A stretch of DNA of 64,000 nt from NCBI RefSeq assembly GCF_003046475.1, contig NZ_PZZZ01000007.1, forward strand, positions 186,001-250,000, read 5' to 3'. The first letter of the stretch is position 1, and every line of letters starts with the position of its first letter. The notes under the pieces were generated by a model that worked only from the letters and a program-made list of their open reading frames with translations, searched no databases and was not told where the DNA came from. Shown here piece by piece: positions 1 to 9,063 of this stretch. A program made the translations under genes and the position numbers. This stretch comes from Mycoplana dimorpha (GTDB taxonomy: Bacteria; Pseudomonadota; Alphaproteobacteria; Rhizobiales; Rhizobiaceae).

Positions 1-2
1 AC

Positions 3-1928
3 ATGCTTCACACCGCTAAACGCCTAAAACGACTGATAATCCGAAGCTATGGCCCTTCCAGAACTGGCGGCTCGCTTGCCGGAAAGCCCGGGCATGATAA
101 TCACGGCATTGCAAAACGGAGGAAGAGAACGCGCGAAATCGGAGCGATTTTGACAATCCCCTATGTCCTCGTCACTACTCCCGCGCGGCGCCTGCGGTCG
201 CGAATCGCCTACAGGGCCCGGGACTTCAAGACGGCCGATATTCTGCTTCGCTCGCTTTGCAAGAGTCCCTTTGCCAGTCGTTCCGACCATCAGCGGCGTT
301 TGACAGCGCTCCACCACTTGGGCCAGTCGGACCTTGTGGCCCGGTACTCGCGGTTCGTGGCGCATCTCGGGGCGTCCGGTCATGCAAGGCCCTACAATGT
401 TGCGCATCGGCTTTGGGCATGTGGCAACTATACCGCTGCGCTGAAACTGCTCGGATCGCCCAAAGGCTGGCAAAGGAACAAGCAGTCGGCACAATTGGCA
501 TTCGCCTGTCTGACCGCGCTTCGACGCTACCCGGATGCCTCCCGGATACTCGATCTGAAATGGAAGAAGCCGCTCAAGGGCGCTGTGGCCGACAGGGTTC
601 GCAAAGTCGTGCGGTACATGGACAGGGCGAAGATCGAAGCGCCCGGCGACGCCGACGTAACACCTGCTGTTGTTGCGCACTGGCTTGCGCGCAAAGACGA
701 CCGCCAACGCCTGACGTATTCGCCCGTAGCAGGACGGGTGATGATTTACGTCCATTCTCTGGCGATCGGCGGAGCGGAACGTCAGGCCAAGAACCTCATC
801 GAAAGCCTGTGCGCGGACGATACCGTAAGCGCCGTCCACCTGCTCATGAAAAAACCGGACACCGAGCATCAGTACGATGTGAAGGCGCCGGCCGGAAAGT
901 TCGTGCGGCACGACTTCGGAAGCATGCCCGGTGGAATCCCGTCGCCCTGGCGCGGCCAGGCGCTCATGGAGGATGTCTGGTCCCTCTCCGATGCATTGGG
1001 TCTTTCGTCGTTGCCGAACATCGTTGCGGCAATTCATGAAGTGCGCCCGGAAGTCGTACATGCGCGAGCTGGACTTCATGCCGAGGTGGTGCTTGCAGCC
1101 ATTCTGACCAACGTACCGCGCATCGTTGTCCATTTTGGCTCGATGTCGCGCGGTCAGCAGTCGCATGGCACGGACGCTGCAGTTCTGCGCGAGAAGATGG
1201 TCGAGAACGTCATCGCTCAATGCGCCGCGTTCCCGCAACTTGCTCTGGTTGCCAACAGCCGTGCGGCGGCCGATGACTGGGCGCTCGAATGCGGGCTCCC
1301 GAAGGAAAGGATAGGGGTCATCTACAACGCCATAGATCCCGAGGATATCGGCTTTTCCGCCCCCGTGACGCTGAAGGTCATCAAACCCGAGGCGCCTCGC
1401 GTCGTTGGTGGCGTATTTCGCCTGGCACCGGTCAAGGATCCCCTGCTCTGGGTGAAGGTGGCGGCGCGCGTTGATGCGGCCATCCCCGGCACACGCTTCC
1501 TGCTCGTCGGAGATGGACCGATGCGTCCGGCCGTCCAGCAGGCGATCGCAGCTGCCGGGCTCGAGAACCGCTTCGAAATGCCCGGTTTCATCACGAAGAA
1601 TCTCATCGATTACCTGACGCAAATGGACATATTCCTTCTGACAACGCGGACAGAAAGCCTGCCCAATGCTGTTATCGAGGCACAGCTCGCCGGGTTGCCG
1701 GTCATCGCCCCCGATGTGGGCGGCATCCGCGAAGCGGTTGCGGATGACAGCACCGCAATGCTGATCGAGCGCGATGCCGACGCACTTGCGCGCGCGGTGG
1801 TAAAGGGCCTGCAGGATGAGCGGTGGCTTGCGGATGTCCGCGCGCGTGCACCAGGGCTGATCACCAGGCGGTTCTCTCGAGAGACGCTGCTCCAATCGAC
1901 CAAGTCGGCTTACGGCTGGATCTCGTAA
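3..1928 (+). CDS. GT4-family glycosyltransferase with unknown N-terminal domain
   Basis: Likely transfers a sugar from a nucleotide-sugar donor during surface polysaccharide synthesis; donor and acceptor cannot be told. Residues 247-641 form a GT-B fold. The N-lobe opens with VMIYVHSLAIGGAERQ, typical of GT4 enzymes. The C-lobe has GVFRLAPVKDP (470-480), LLVGDGP (500-506) and the EX7E pair E551/E559 before PDVGGIREAV. The first ~245 residues match no domain I know; they are helical and basic at the start, perhaps a TPR-like or membrane-associating region. The first ATG is 2 bases from the window edge, so the true start may lie upstream. The acyltransferase gene begins 17 bases after the stop, suggesting one transcript. 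Confidence 0.8.
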   Translation: MLHTAKRLKRLIIRSYGPSRTGGSLAGKPGHDNHGIAKRRKRTREIGAILTIPYVLVTTPARRLRSRIAYRARDFKTADILLRSLCKSPFASRSDHQRRLTALHHLGQSDLVARYSRFVAHLGASGHARPYNVAHRLWACGNYTAALKLLGSPKGWQRNKQSAQLAFACLTALRRYPDASRILDLKWKKPLKGAVADRVRKVVRYMDRAKIEAPGDADVTPAVVAHWLARKDDRQRLTYSPVAGRVMIYVHSLAIGGAERQAKNLIESLCADDTVSAVHLLMKKPDTEHQYDVKAPAGKFVRHDFGSMPGGIPSPWRGQALMEDVWSLSDALGLSSLPNIVAAIHEVRPEVVHARAGLHAEVVLAAILTNVPRIVVHFGSMSRGQQSHGTDAAVLREKMVENVIAQCAAFPQLALVANSRAAADDWALECGLPKERIGVIYNAIDPEDIGFSAPVTLKVIKPEAPRVVGGVFRLAPVKDPLLWVKVAARVDAAIPGTRFLLVGDGPMRPAVQQAIAAAGLENRFEMPGFITKNLIDYLTQMDIFLLTTRTESLPNAVIEAQLAGLPVIAPDVGGIREAVADDSTAMLIERDADALARAVVKGLQDERWLADVRARAPGLITRRFSRETLLQSTKSAYGWIS

Positions 1929-1945
1929 GCGGGAATATACGAGCA

Positions 1946-3814
1946 ATGAAATACCGCCCCGAGATCGATGGGCTGCGCGCCGTGGCCGTCGTAAGTGTGA
2001 TCCTATTTCATGCCGGCGTTCCGTTCTTGAGCGGAGGCTTCATCGGTGTAGACGTCTTCTTCGTTATTTCCGGCTATCTGATCACGACACTCCTTATTCG
2101 CGACCTGTGTGCCGGGCGTTTTTCTATCCTGGACTTCTATGACCGCCGCGTGCGGCGGATCATGCCGGCGCTATTTGTGGTGATCCTTGCGAGTTTCACT
2201 GCGGCGTGGTTCATCCTCCTGCCAGCAGACCTGGAACGCTTTTCGATCAGCGCGCTTGCCAGCATGACCTTCTGGTCGAATATCTTCTTCTGGACCGAGA
2301 GCGGCTATTTCGACAGCGCCAACGAACTCAAACCCCTGCTGCACACCTGGAGCCTCGGGGTTGAAGAGCAATACTACATCGTGTTTCCGCTCCTGCTGGC
2401 GTCCCTGTGGCGTTTTGGCAGGACAGCCGTTCTCGTTTTGGTTGGCGTGATCTTCGCCGCAAGTCTGGTATTGGGGTTTGGGAATTTCGGCGCCTGGAGC
2501 GCGCCCGAAGCAGCATTCTACCTGCTTCCTCATCGAGCATGGGAGCTTCTGGTCGGGGTCTTTGCGGCTTTCTACCTGACGCGGGCACAGCCGGCGCTTC
2601 CCGGTGCTGCGCTGTCGGGCGCGCTTTCAGCAGGCGGCATGGCGCTGATTGCCTTCGCCATCGTCTCCCAGGACGAAGACGCGACATTCCCGAGCATGTA
2701 TGCACTGGCCGCCACGCTCGGAGTAGCGCTCATCATATTGTTCGAACGCAAGGGCACATGGTCCTATATGTTGCTGGCCAATCCGCTCTTCCGCGGGATC
2801 GGCCTGGTCAGCTACTCTGCGTATCTGTGGCACCAGCCGCTGTTCGCCTTCACCCGCTATCTTCACATTGAAGCTCCCTCGCCGATGCAGATGGGCCTGC
2901 TGAGCGTGCTGACGCTTGGTCTGGCCTATCTCAGCTACCGCTTCGTGGAGACGCCCTTCCGGGATCGCCGCCGGTTCAGCCGAAACCAGATCTTTGCCGG
3001 CGCGGGCGCGGCACTGACCGTGGCACTTTCGATCGGGGCCGCCGGTTTCTTGAGCGAGGGCGCGCCGCAGCGTTACGCGCCGCGCCACCTGGCGGTGTTC
3101 AGGCAGTTCGAGGAGCCGGGCGAATATGTGAAGGCCCGTTTCGACGCATTGCGCAATGCCGAGTTCGATCCAGCCGACCCGCGCACAAAGCTGCTGGTCA
3201 TCGGCGACAGCTATGGACAGGACATCGTCAATGCCGTAGCCGAGACGGAACTGGCGCAGCGCTTCCAGATATCGACGTTCCACATCTCTGCACGCTGCGG
3301 AAATCTCTTTCTGAAACGCGATTTCACCGATTTGCGCGAGCCTTCCGACCGCGCCCTCTGCGCCGGCCGTCCCGGCTACGAGGACGAAGGGCTGCAAAGC
3401 CGGATGGCCGAGGCGGATGAGATCTGGCTGGTTTCGAGATGGAAGGACTGGCAGGTGGAAAAGCTTGCCGAGAGCATTGAGAGCATCAGGGCGGCAAGCA
3501 AGGCACGCCTCCGCGTGATGGGCCCTAAGGATTTCGGCATAACGATGTCGCTCAATCGCTACATGCACGAGTTCGAGACAGGTAACCAGTCAATGGTCGT
3601 TATGTTTGAGCCAGATCACCAGCTAATAAACACCGCCATGCGTCAAAGTTTGCCGGCCGATGTCTTCATCGACATCTCCAAAATGATGTGTGGTTCAGGC
3701 CCGACCTGTCGCAACCTGACCGAGGACAACGTCCTGATCTCTTACGACGGCAATCACCTCACCCAGGCCGGCGCCCAGCTGATGGGGAAACGCCTCATGG
3801 GGTACCTGCATTGA
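1946..3814 (+). CDS. Membrane acyltransferase 3 with C-terminal SGNH domain (OafA-like)
   Basis: Probably adds acetyl or another acyl group to a cell-surface glycan in the inner membrane. The N-terminus MKYRPEIDGLRAVAV with H22 in LFHAG is the acyltransferase 3 signature. About ten hydrophobic segments follow, including SLGVEEQYYIVFPLL. From about residue 400 an SGNH hydrolase-like domain carries GDS (catalytic Ser about 422) and DGNH (D601, H604), as in two-domain O-antigen and exopolysaccharide acetyltransferases. Start: an earlier in-frame start would overlap the glycosyltransferase, whereas ATG 1946 gives the family N-terminus exactly. 622 residues is normal for the two-domain form. Confidence 0.88.
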   Translation: MKYRPEIDGLRAVAVVSVILFHAGVPFLSGGFIGVDVFFVISGYLITTLLIRDLCAGRFSILDFYDRRVRRIMPALFVVILASFTAAWFILLPADLERFSISALASMTFWSNIFFWTESGYFDSANELKPLLHTWSLGVEEQYYIVFPLLLASLWRFGRTAVLVLVGVIFAASLVLGFGNFGAWSAPEAAFYLLPHRAWELLVGVFAAFYLTRAQPALPGAALSGALSAGGMALIAFAIVSQDEDATFPSMYALAATLGVALIILFERKGTWSYMLLANPLFRGIGLVSYSAYLWHQPLFAFTRYLHIEAPSPMQMGLLSVLTLGLAYLSYRFVETPFRDRRRFSRNQIFAGAGAALTVALSIGAAGFLSEGAPQRYAPRHLAVFRQFEEPGEYVKARFDALRNAEFDPADPRTKLLVIGDSYGQDIVNAVAETELAQRFQISTFHISARCGNLFLKRDFTDLREPSDRALCAGRPGYEDEGLQSRMAEADEIWLVSRWKDWQVEKLAESIESIRAASKARLRVMGPKDFGITMSLNRYMHEFETGNQSMVVMFEPDHQLINTAMRQSLPADVFIDISKMMCGSGPTCRNLTEDNVLISYDGNHLTQAGAQLMGKRLMGYLH

Positions 3815-3897
3815 TTCTCGAGCGCATACGCATTTGTCGGCACGACCGGTGCCGGGGCAACGCGACCTGGTGCGCAACAACAGAATAGGACAGTCCA

Positions 3898-4911
3898 TTG
3901 AAAAAGATCCTGATCACCGGAACCGCCGGCTTCATCGGCTTTCACCTGGCCCGCCTGCTGCTGGAGCAGGGCAACCGCGTGCACGGGTATGACGGGATGA
4001 CCGACTACTACGACGTCCGCCTCAAGCAGCGTCGGCACGCCATGCTGCTGCAGAACAAGGAGTTCTCGGCGACCGAAGGCATGCTGGAGGACGCAGCGCT
4101 TTTTGACAGGATCGCGGACGAGTTTGCGCCCGATGTGATCGTCCACCTCGCCGCCCAGGCCGGCGTGCGCTACAGCCTGGAGAACCCGCGCGCCTATATC
4201 GACAGCAATATCGTCGGCACCTTCAACGTGATGGAGGCCGCGCGCCGCCTGAAGGTGCAGCATCTGCTGATGGCCTCTACCTCGTCGGTCTATGGGGCCA
4301 ATCTCGAAATGCCCTTCACCGAGACGGAGAAGGCCGACACCCAGTTGACCATCTACGCCGCCACCAAGAAGGCCAACGAGAACATGGCGCATTCCTACGC
4401 GCATCTTTGGGACCTGCCGACGACCATGTTCCGGTTCTTCACGGTCTATGGAACCTGGGGGCGCCCCGATCTCGCGCTCTATAAATTCGTCGACGCGATC
4501 CTCGATGACCGGCCGATCGACATCTACAACAACGGCAACATGTATCGCGACTTCACCTATGTCGATGATCTGGTGCGGGCGATCGCGATGCTCATCGACG
4601 CCGTGCCGCAGCGTCCCGAACGCCCCGAGGAAATCCCCGAGGGCGACAGCCTCAGCCCGGTCGCCCCATTCCGCATCGTCAACATCGGCAACTCGGACAA
4701 GGTGTGCCTGCTGGACTTCGTGGATGCGATCGAGGAGTGTCTGGGCAAGAAGGCGATCCGCAATTACATGGGCATGCAGACCGGTGATGTCCCGGCCACA
4801 TGGGCCGATGCGTCGCTGCTGCAGACCCTGACCGGCTACCGCCCGCAGACGAATTTCAAGGATGGCATCCGGAGATTCGTAGACTGGTTCCGCGATTACT
4901 ACGGCAAGTAA
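3898..4911 (+). CDS. lpsL: UDP-glucuronate epimerase (LpsL-like), NAD-dependent
   Basis: Extended short-chain dehydrogenase that interconverts UDP-glucuronate and UDP-galacturonate, supplying precursor for LPS or capsule in the cytoplasm. The Rossmann motif is G8-T-A-G11-F-I-G14. The catalytic set is S129/S130 in TSSVYG with Y153 and K157 in [20 protein letters not shown] after the third strand is typical of bacterial UDP-GlcA 4-epimerases. 337 residues is family length. The start is TTG at 3898, directly before [13 protein letters not shown], 83 bases after the acyltransferase. Substrate assignment is by family resemblance; other uronate epimerases cannot be excluded. Confidence 0.82.
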   Translation: MKKILITGTAGFIGFHLARLLLEQGNRVHGYDGMTDYYDVRLKQRRHAMLLQNKEFSATEGMLEDAALFDRIADEFAPDVIVHLAAQAGVRYSLENPRAYIDSNIVGTFNVMEAARRLKVQHLLMASTSSVYGANLEMPFTETEKADTQLTIYAATKKANENMAHSYAHLWDLPTTMFRFFTVYGTWGRPDLALYKFVDAILDDRPIDIYNNGNMYRDFTYVDDLVRAIAMLIDAVPQRPERPEEIPEGDSLSPVAPFRIVNIGNSDKVCLLDFVDAIEECLGKKAIRNYMGMQTGDVPATWADASLLQTLTGYRPQTNFKDGIRRFVDWFRDYYGK

Positions 4912-5035
4912 GCAACTCGAGTGATCAGGCCTGGCGCACAGTCCTGATCGCCGTGAGCACAGAGTGTTGTAAATTCAGCTCCCTTGGGTTACCGGTGGGC
5001 CAACTTGCATCCTTTGGTTGCTGAAAGGTAATGCC

Positions 5036-5836
5036 ATGATCCGGAACCGCGTTGCGCCATTCGACCTGCCGAAAGTGAAGCCGGAGCATCGCCTCGGGGT
5101 TTTCAGCCGTTTTGAAGATCTGGTCGTAGCTCGCATCAAGGAACTCACGGCGAACGGTTCGAAACCGGATCTCGAGCGGGCGCGGTTCTTTCGTTTTCTG
5201 CTCGACCGGGTCGATCCGGAGGCTTATGGCCGCCTGCAGGAGGAACAGCTTTCTGCGCCGGTCTTCAGTGCCGACAACAGGACGCTGAAATACTTAGATC
5301 CGATACGCTGGTTTGAGAGCAAGCTGGCGCTGGCGCATTCCGTCGGACTGCCCGAGCGACAACCACTGCGGCTTCTGGATATCGGCGCCGGGCCCGGCCA
5401 CTTCCCGGTGGCCGCCGAATTCTACGGCCATGTTGTCACCGGCGCCGACCTACCCGCCGGTGATCCGCGGCGGCTGGATCAGGGTGATCTGTTCGGGAGG
5501 CTATGTTCCCTATTCGGCATAAAATGCGTTCCGCTCGAGGTGCTAGCCTTTTCGCCCCTGCCGGATCTTGGTGAGCCCTACGACGCGGTCACGGCGCTTC
5601 TCGTCAAGTTTTCGGCCCATGCGGACGGAACGCTATGGGGCCTGGACGAATGGGGCTTTTTCTTGCGCGACGTACGCGACAACGTGCTTAAGCCGGGCGG
5701 CGACCTCATCCTCAAGCTCAATAACGGCATGATCACCGACGCTGTTTGGCAATACCTGGCCACACGCGCGACCGGGGCCGACCCCAAGAGCAAGCTGGTC
5801 AGGTTCGACCGGCTGTCGCAGCTTTCGCTCGACTAA
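5036..5836 (+). CDS. SAM-dependent methyltransferase (class I, glycan-cluster type)
   Basis: A class I Rossmann methyltransferase: motif I is LLDIGAGPGHF (about 113-123), an acidic end of strand 2 follows in VTGADLPAGD, and a motif VI-like VLKPGGDLILKLNNG lies near residue 215. The substrate is unknown; position next to glycosyl-, acyl- and sulfotransferases suggests a sugar or lipid carrier. ATG 5036 is preceded by GAAAGG at good spacing; a TTG 18 bases upstream is less likely. The protein ends abruptly at QLSLD, and a 61-base gap separates it from the convergent sulfotransferase. Confidence 0.72.
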   Translation: MIRNRVAPFDLPKVKPEHRLGVFSRFEDLVVARIKELTANGSKPDLERARFFRFLLDRVDPEAYGRLQEEQLSAPVFSADNRTLKYLDPIRWFESKLALAHSVGLPERQPLRLLDIGAGPGHFPVAAEFYGHVVTGADLPAGDPRRLDQGDLFGRLCSLFGIKCVPLEVLAFSPLPDLGEPYDAVTALLVKFSAHADGTLWGLDEWGFFLRDVRDNVLKPGGDLILKLNNGMITDAVWQYLATRATGADPKSKLVRFDRLSQLSLD

Positions 5837-5897
5837 GGATTGATAATCAGCTGTGGCATCCACGCGTTGGATAGCCAGCACACGACCTGCGCCAGCG

Positions 5898-7121
5898 TCA
5901 ATCGCCGGCGAGAAGCATATCGTGGCGTGCCATGAGCTCGCGATACGTGTCCTGCACAAGTTCGTTCCCTTCGATAAAGGCATGTTGCCTTTGCGGAAGA
6001 TCGGCAGGGGCCAGCGGACGGATCTTTACGCTGTAGTCGAGCTCACGCAGATTTGCCATGGAACCGCGATTTCCGCCGACCGCATGGCCGGGAATGGTGC
6101 GCGTCAGTATCTCGGGCGAGTATGGAAGCCCGAGCTTGCGGCAGACCGCTTCGGCGTAGGGTGCGGGGTTCTCGGCAAACGCATCGAAGTTCAGGAAGAT
6201 CGTCTTGCCCGTGGGCTTGAGGTCAAAGAGGAAGTGCCGGTAAGAGCCAAGCCATGTCTGGATGAACTTATCCAGTTCGGCACGATAGAAATCGGCGCTT
6301 TCGCCTTCAGGCAACTTGTTCAGCTTTGACCGCCATGCCTGGTCAGGCGACTTGAACATCACGAGGGCGTCGAAACGCAGCTTCGGATCGTTTTCGACCA
6401 GCTTGACGAGGTTCTTGTCGGCCGAGATCAGGTGCAGGGCGCCTAACCGCGCTCCGATGCGCTGATACCAGTCGGTATGATCGGCAGCGAGCCCGAGTCG
6501 GAAATCGCGGCTCAACACCTCGCATCCGTCACCACAGACAGAACACGGCACAAGCTTTTCCTCGTCCACATAGTGCTCGAACGACAGGGTCGTAAAGCTT
6601 CGCTCATGCCGACGCTTGATCAGCCAATGACTCTCGCCGATGCTGGCCACCCCCGGAAGGCCCCCAAGCATCCGGTCGAACAAGGTGCTGCCGCAATAGG
6701 AAATGCCGCAGATCGCGACATGGTGGATGGGCCGGCTCTCCCCCTCGGAGAGCCGGAAGCGCCTAGCGCGTTCAAGGATTGCGATCTGCCCGGCTCCAAG
6801 GGACGCCAGCCTCGGGTCCCTGGGATTGGCGCACCACAGATGGTAGCTGGCCTCGATGTCTTCCGGCACCTGCTCAAAAATCGACCGCCAGACCTCTAAC
6901 GCCTTTTCGGCGCGGCCGGTCTCTACCAGATCCCGCGCCAGACCGCGGGCGGCGGCAAGATCATCGGGCCGCTTCTTGAGGAAGCCCCGCGCGAGGGTTT
7001 CGGATGTGGCGAAATCGCGGGCTGCGCGCGCCTTGAGCCACTGGGCGCGATTACTGAGTTTCTGAGGCTGCGTCACGGTTTCTGTCGGGTTCCTTGCTGT
7101 TATCGCAGCGGGCACTAGCAT
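5898..7121 (-). CDS. Sulfotransferase-like protein with helical (TPR-like) N-terminus
   Basis: Likely a PAPS-dependent sulfotransferase. Residues about 25-120 are helical repeats (ARGFLKKRPDDLAAARGLARDL, AEKALEVWRSIFEQVPED) resembling TPRs. From residue 133 comes the PAPS-binding region HHVAICGISYCGSTLFDRML, a 5'-phosphosulfate loop, then GVASIGESHWL and a Cys pair in CSVCGDGC. DALVMFKSPDQAWRS stands where the 3'-phosphate site would be. Start ATG 7121 is chosen for the GGAGGAAG ribosome site 5 bases upstream. It is divergent from the second sulfotransferase. The acceptor is unknown; a surface glycan is inferred from context. Confidence 0.7.
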   Translation of the reverse strand: MLVPAAITARNPTETVTQPQKLSNRAQWLKARAARDFATSETLARGFLKKRPDDLAAARGLARDLVETGRAEKALEVWRSIFEQVPEDIEASYHLWCANPRDPRLASLGAGQIAILERARRFRLSEGESRPIHHVAICGISYCGSTLFDRMLGGLPGVASIGESHWLIKRRHERSFTTLSFEHYVDEEKLVPCSVCGDGCEVLSRDFRLGLAADHTDWYQRIGARLGALHLISADKNLVKLVENDPKLRFDALVMFKSPDQAWRSKLNKLPEGESADFYRAELDKFIQTWLGSYRHFLFDLKPTGKTIFLNFDAFAENPAPYAEAVCRKLGLPYSPEILTRTIPGHAVGGNRGSMANLRELDYSVKIRPLAPADLPQRQHAFIEGNELVQDTYRELMARHDMLLAGD

Positions 7122-7225
7122 GTCTTCTTCCTCCAGGCTACCGCTACGTGAGCCGGACTTGCCTTTTTGGCGAAGATCGCCCAGAAGCAACTTTTGCGAT
7201 AAAAAAATGGGAACAGGTTTAAAGA

Positions 7226-7897
7226 ATGACGCTGAAAACGGCGCCCAGAACGGTCCATTTCCTCCACATCGGAAAGAATGCCGGGACCCAGATTTCCGCG
7301 GTCTCGGCTCATGTCATGGAGCAAAAGCCGGACCTTGAGATCGTCAAGCATTCACATCAGATCCGATTGGTTGAGCTCCCCAAGACAGCGGAGTACTTCT
7401 TCTCGATTCGCGACCCGATCTCCCGTTTTGTATCGGGCTTCTACAGCCGCAAGCGCAAGGGGCGACCGCGGTTGAACGTGGAATGGTCGTCTGGCGAGCG
7501 AATCGCCTTCACCGAGTTCGAGCACGCGGTGGAACTGGCCGAAGCGCTCTGGTCTCCGGGGGCGCGCGGTGACCTGGCATTCCAGGCTATGCGTGCAATA
7601 TCTCACACCGCGGCGATGCAGGCCGACTGGTTCTACCGGCAGGGATTTTTTCTGAAGACACGGCCCCCTGTGTGGATTGTGCGCCAGGACGCCCTGGAAG
7701 CCGACCTTCGCCGCCTGTTTTTAATTCTCGGCTATGAGGGTGTCCTGCCGATCAGGGCGGAGGCAGCCCACAGCAACGATTATTCCGCCGTCCCACCATT
7801 GAGCGATCTGGCGCGCCAGAACCTGCGGCTCTGGTTTGCCCAGGATCTCGCCTTCGTCGATCTCTGCCACCGCTGGATCGCGGCGCAGTCCGCATAA
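7226..7897 (+). CDS. Sulfotransferase family 2-like protein (carbohydrate type)
   Basis: A short (223 aa) member of the Golgi-type/bacterial carbohydrate sulfotransferase group. The 5'-phosphosulfate loop is HFLHIGKNAGTQI (residues 11-23) and the 3'-phosphate motif is SIRDPISRFVSGFYSRKR (60-77), where R and S are the usual PAPS contacts. No signal peptide or membrane segment is visible, so it should act in the cytoplasm. GGGAACAGG lies 8-16 bases before ATG 7226. It sits 104 bases from the divergent sulfotransferase gene and shares no obvious similarity with it beyond the PAPS motifs, so the two may have different acceptors. Confidence 0.75.
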   Translation: MTLKTAPRTVHFLHIGKNAGTQISAVSAHVMEQKPDLEIVKHSHQIRLVELPKTAEYFFSIRDPISRFVSGFYSRKRKGRPRLNVEWSSGERIAFTEFEHAVELAEALWSPGARGDLAFQAMRAISHTAAMQADWFYRQGFFLKTRPPVWIVRQDALEADLRRLFLILGYEGVLPIRAEAAHSNDYSAVPPLSDLARQNLRLWFAQDLAFVDLCHRWIAAQSA

Positions 7898-7901
7898 GCC
7901 A

Positions 7902-8858
7902 TCAAAGCCCCAGTTCGCCAAGGTCGGGGCCGTCGGGGACGATGCCGTTCGGGTTGAGCGACCGGATCGAATAATAGCCCTGCTTGATGTGGTCGATGTT
8001 GACGGTGTCGCGCACGCCTTCGATGGCGAGGACGCGCTTCAGGTAGGCGGTGAGGTTCGGGTACTCGGAGATGCGGCGCTTGTTGCACTTGAACAGGCCG
8101 TGATAGGCCGCATCGAAGCGGACGAGGGTGACGAACAGGCGGATGTCGGCCTCGGTGAACGGCGTGCCGAACAAAAACGGCCCTTCGGAGAGCCGGGCCT
8201 CGAGCTCGTCGAGCATCGCAAAGACGCCGCGATAGGCCTCGGCATAGGCGATCTGGGTGGTGGCGAAGCCCGCCCGGTAGACGCCGTTGTTGAGTGCGGG
8301 GTAGATGCGGTCGTTGAGCGCGTCGATCTCGGCACGCAGTGCCTGTGGATAGAGGTCGATGCTCTGGTCGGCGAGCGCACCGAAGCCGGAGTTGAACATG
8401 CGGACGATTTCGGCCGACTCATTGCTGACGATGGTCCTGCGCTGCTTGTCCCACAGCACCGGTACCGTGGCACGGCCTGTGAAGTCGTCGTCGGCCAGGC
8501 TGTAGAGTTCATGCAGGTAGGTCGCGCCGTTCAGCTCGTCGCGGTTGGCGCCCGGATAGTCGCCGAATCGCCAGCCCTGGTCGGTCAGTGCCGGCTCGAC
8601 CACCGAAACCGACACGACGTCCTCCAGCTTCTTCAGCCTGCGGGCAATCAGGGTACGCGAGGCCCACGGGCAGATCAGCGCGACGTAGAGGTGGTAGCGT
8701 CCCGCTTCCGCAGCGAAGCCGGCTTCGCCGCTCGGCCCGGCGCGGCCGTCCGGCGTGACCCAGTTGCGGAAGCTTGAGACCTGGCGGACAAAACCGCCCT
8801 TTTCATCCTTCGCCTGGACCGGTTGCCATTCTTCTGTCCACTTCCCGTTCACGAGCAT
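7902..8858 (-). CDS. yqjG: Glutathionyl-hydroquinone reductase (YqjG/Ecm4-type GST)
   Basis: Reduces glutathionyl-hydroquinones with glutathione in the cytoplasm. The start MLVNGKWTEEWQPVQ, GGFVRQVSSFRNWVTPDG and YVALICPWASRTLIARRLKKLE are hallmarks of the Xi-class glutathione transferases. The active-site Cys is C63 in the CPWA motif. The C-terminal helical domain (EADIRLFVTLVRFDAAYHGLFKCN) is complete. 318 residues is standard. Start ATG 8858 gives the conserved N-terminus; the ribosome site is weak. The LysR gene on the same strand 205 bases upstream may control it. It converges with the sulfotransferase with only 4 bases between stops. Confidence 0.9.
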   Translation of the reverse strand: MLVNGKWTEEWQPVQAKDEKGGFVRQVSSFRNWVTPDGRAGPSGEAGFAAEAGRYHLYVALICPWASRTLIARRLKKLEDVVSVSVVEPALTDQGWRFGDYPGANRDELNGATYLHELYSLADDDFTGRATVPVLWDKQRRTIVSNESAEIVRMFNSGFGALADQSIDLYPQALRAEIDALNDRIYPALNNGVYRAGFATTQIAYAEAYRGVFAMLDELEARLSEGPFLFGTPFTEADIRLFVTLVRFDAAYHGLFKCNKRRISEYPNLTAYLKRVLAIEGVRDTVNIDHIKQGYYSIRSLNPNGIVPDGPDLGELGL

Positions 8859-9063
8859 AATGCATTTCCGTTCATAAGAGAGTTTTCGGGGTGGCGGCGG
8901 GAGCAATCATGCGCTCGGCCCACCGCGATTGAATGAAAGATAAGGCTTTCCACCGCAGATACTATCCGGAAGATGGCAAGCCATTATTTCCACAATGGAA
9001 TGAATTGCCGCTCGGCGGCACCCTGCGCGACATCGCGATCGAGCGCGGGGCGGGCGCTTGCGT

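Noticed and set aside
24-1946. 640-codon open frame antisense to the glycosyltransferase
   Set aside because: No recognisable motif; the opposite strand has clear GT4 motifs.
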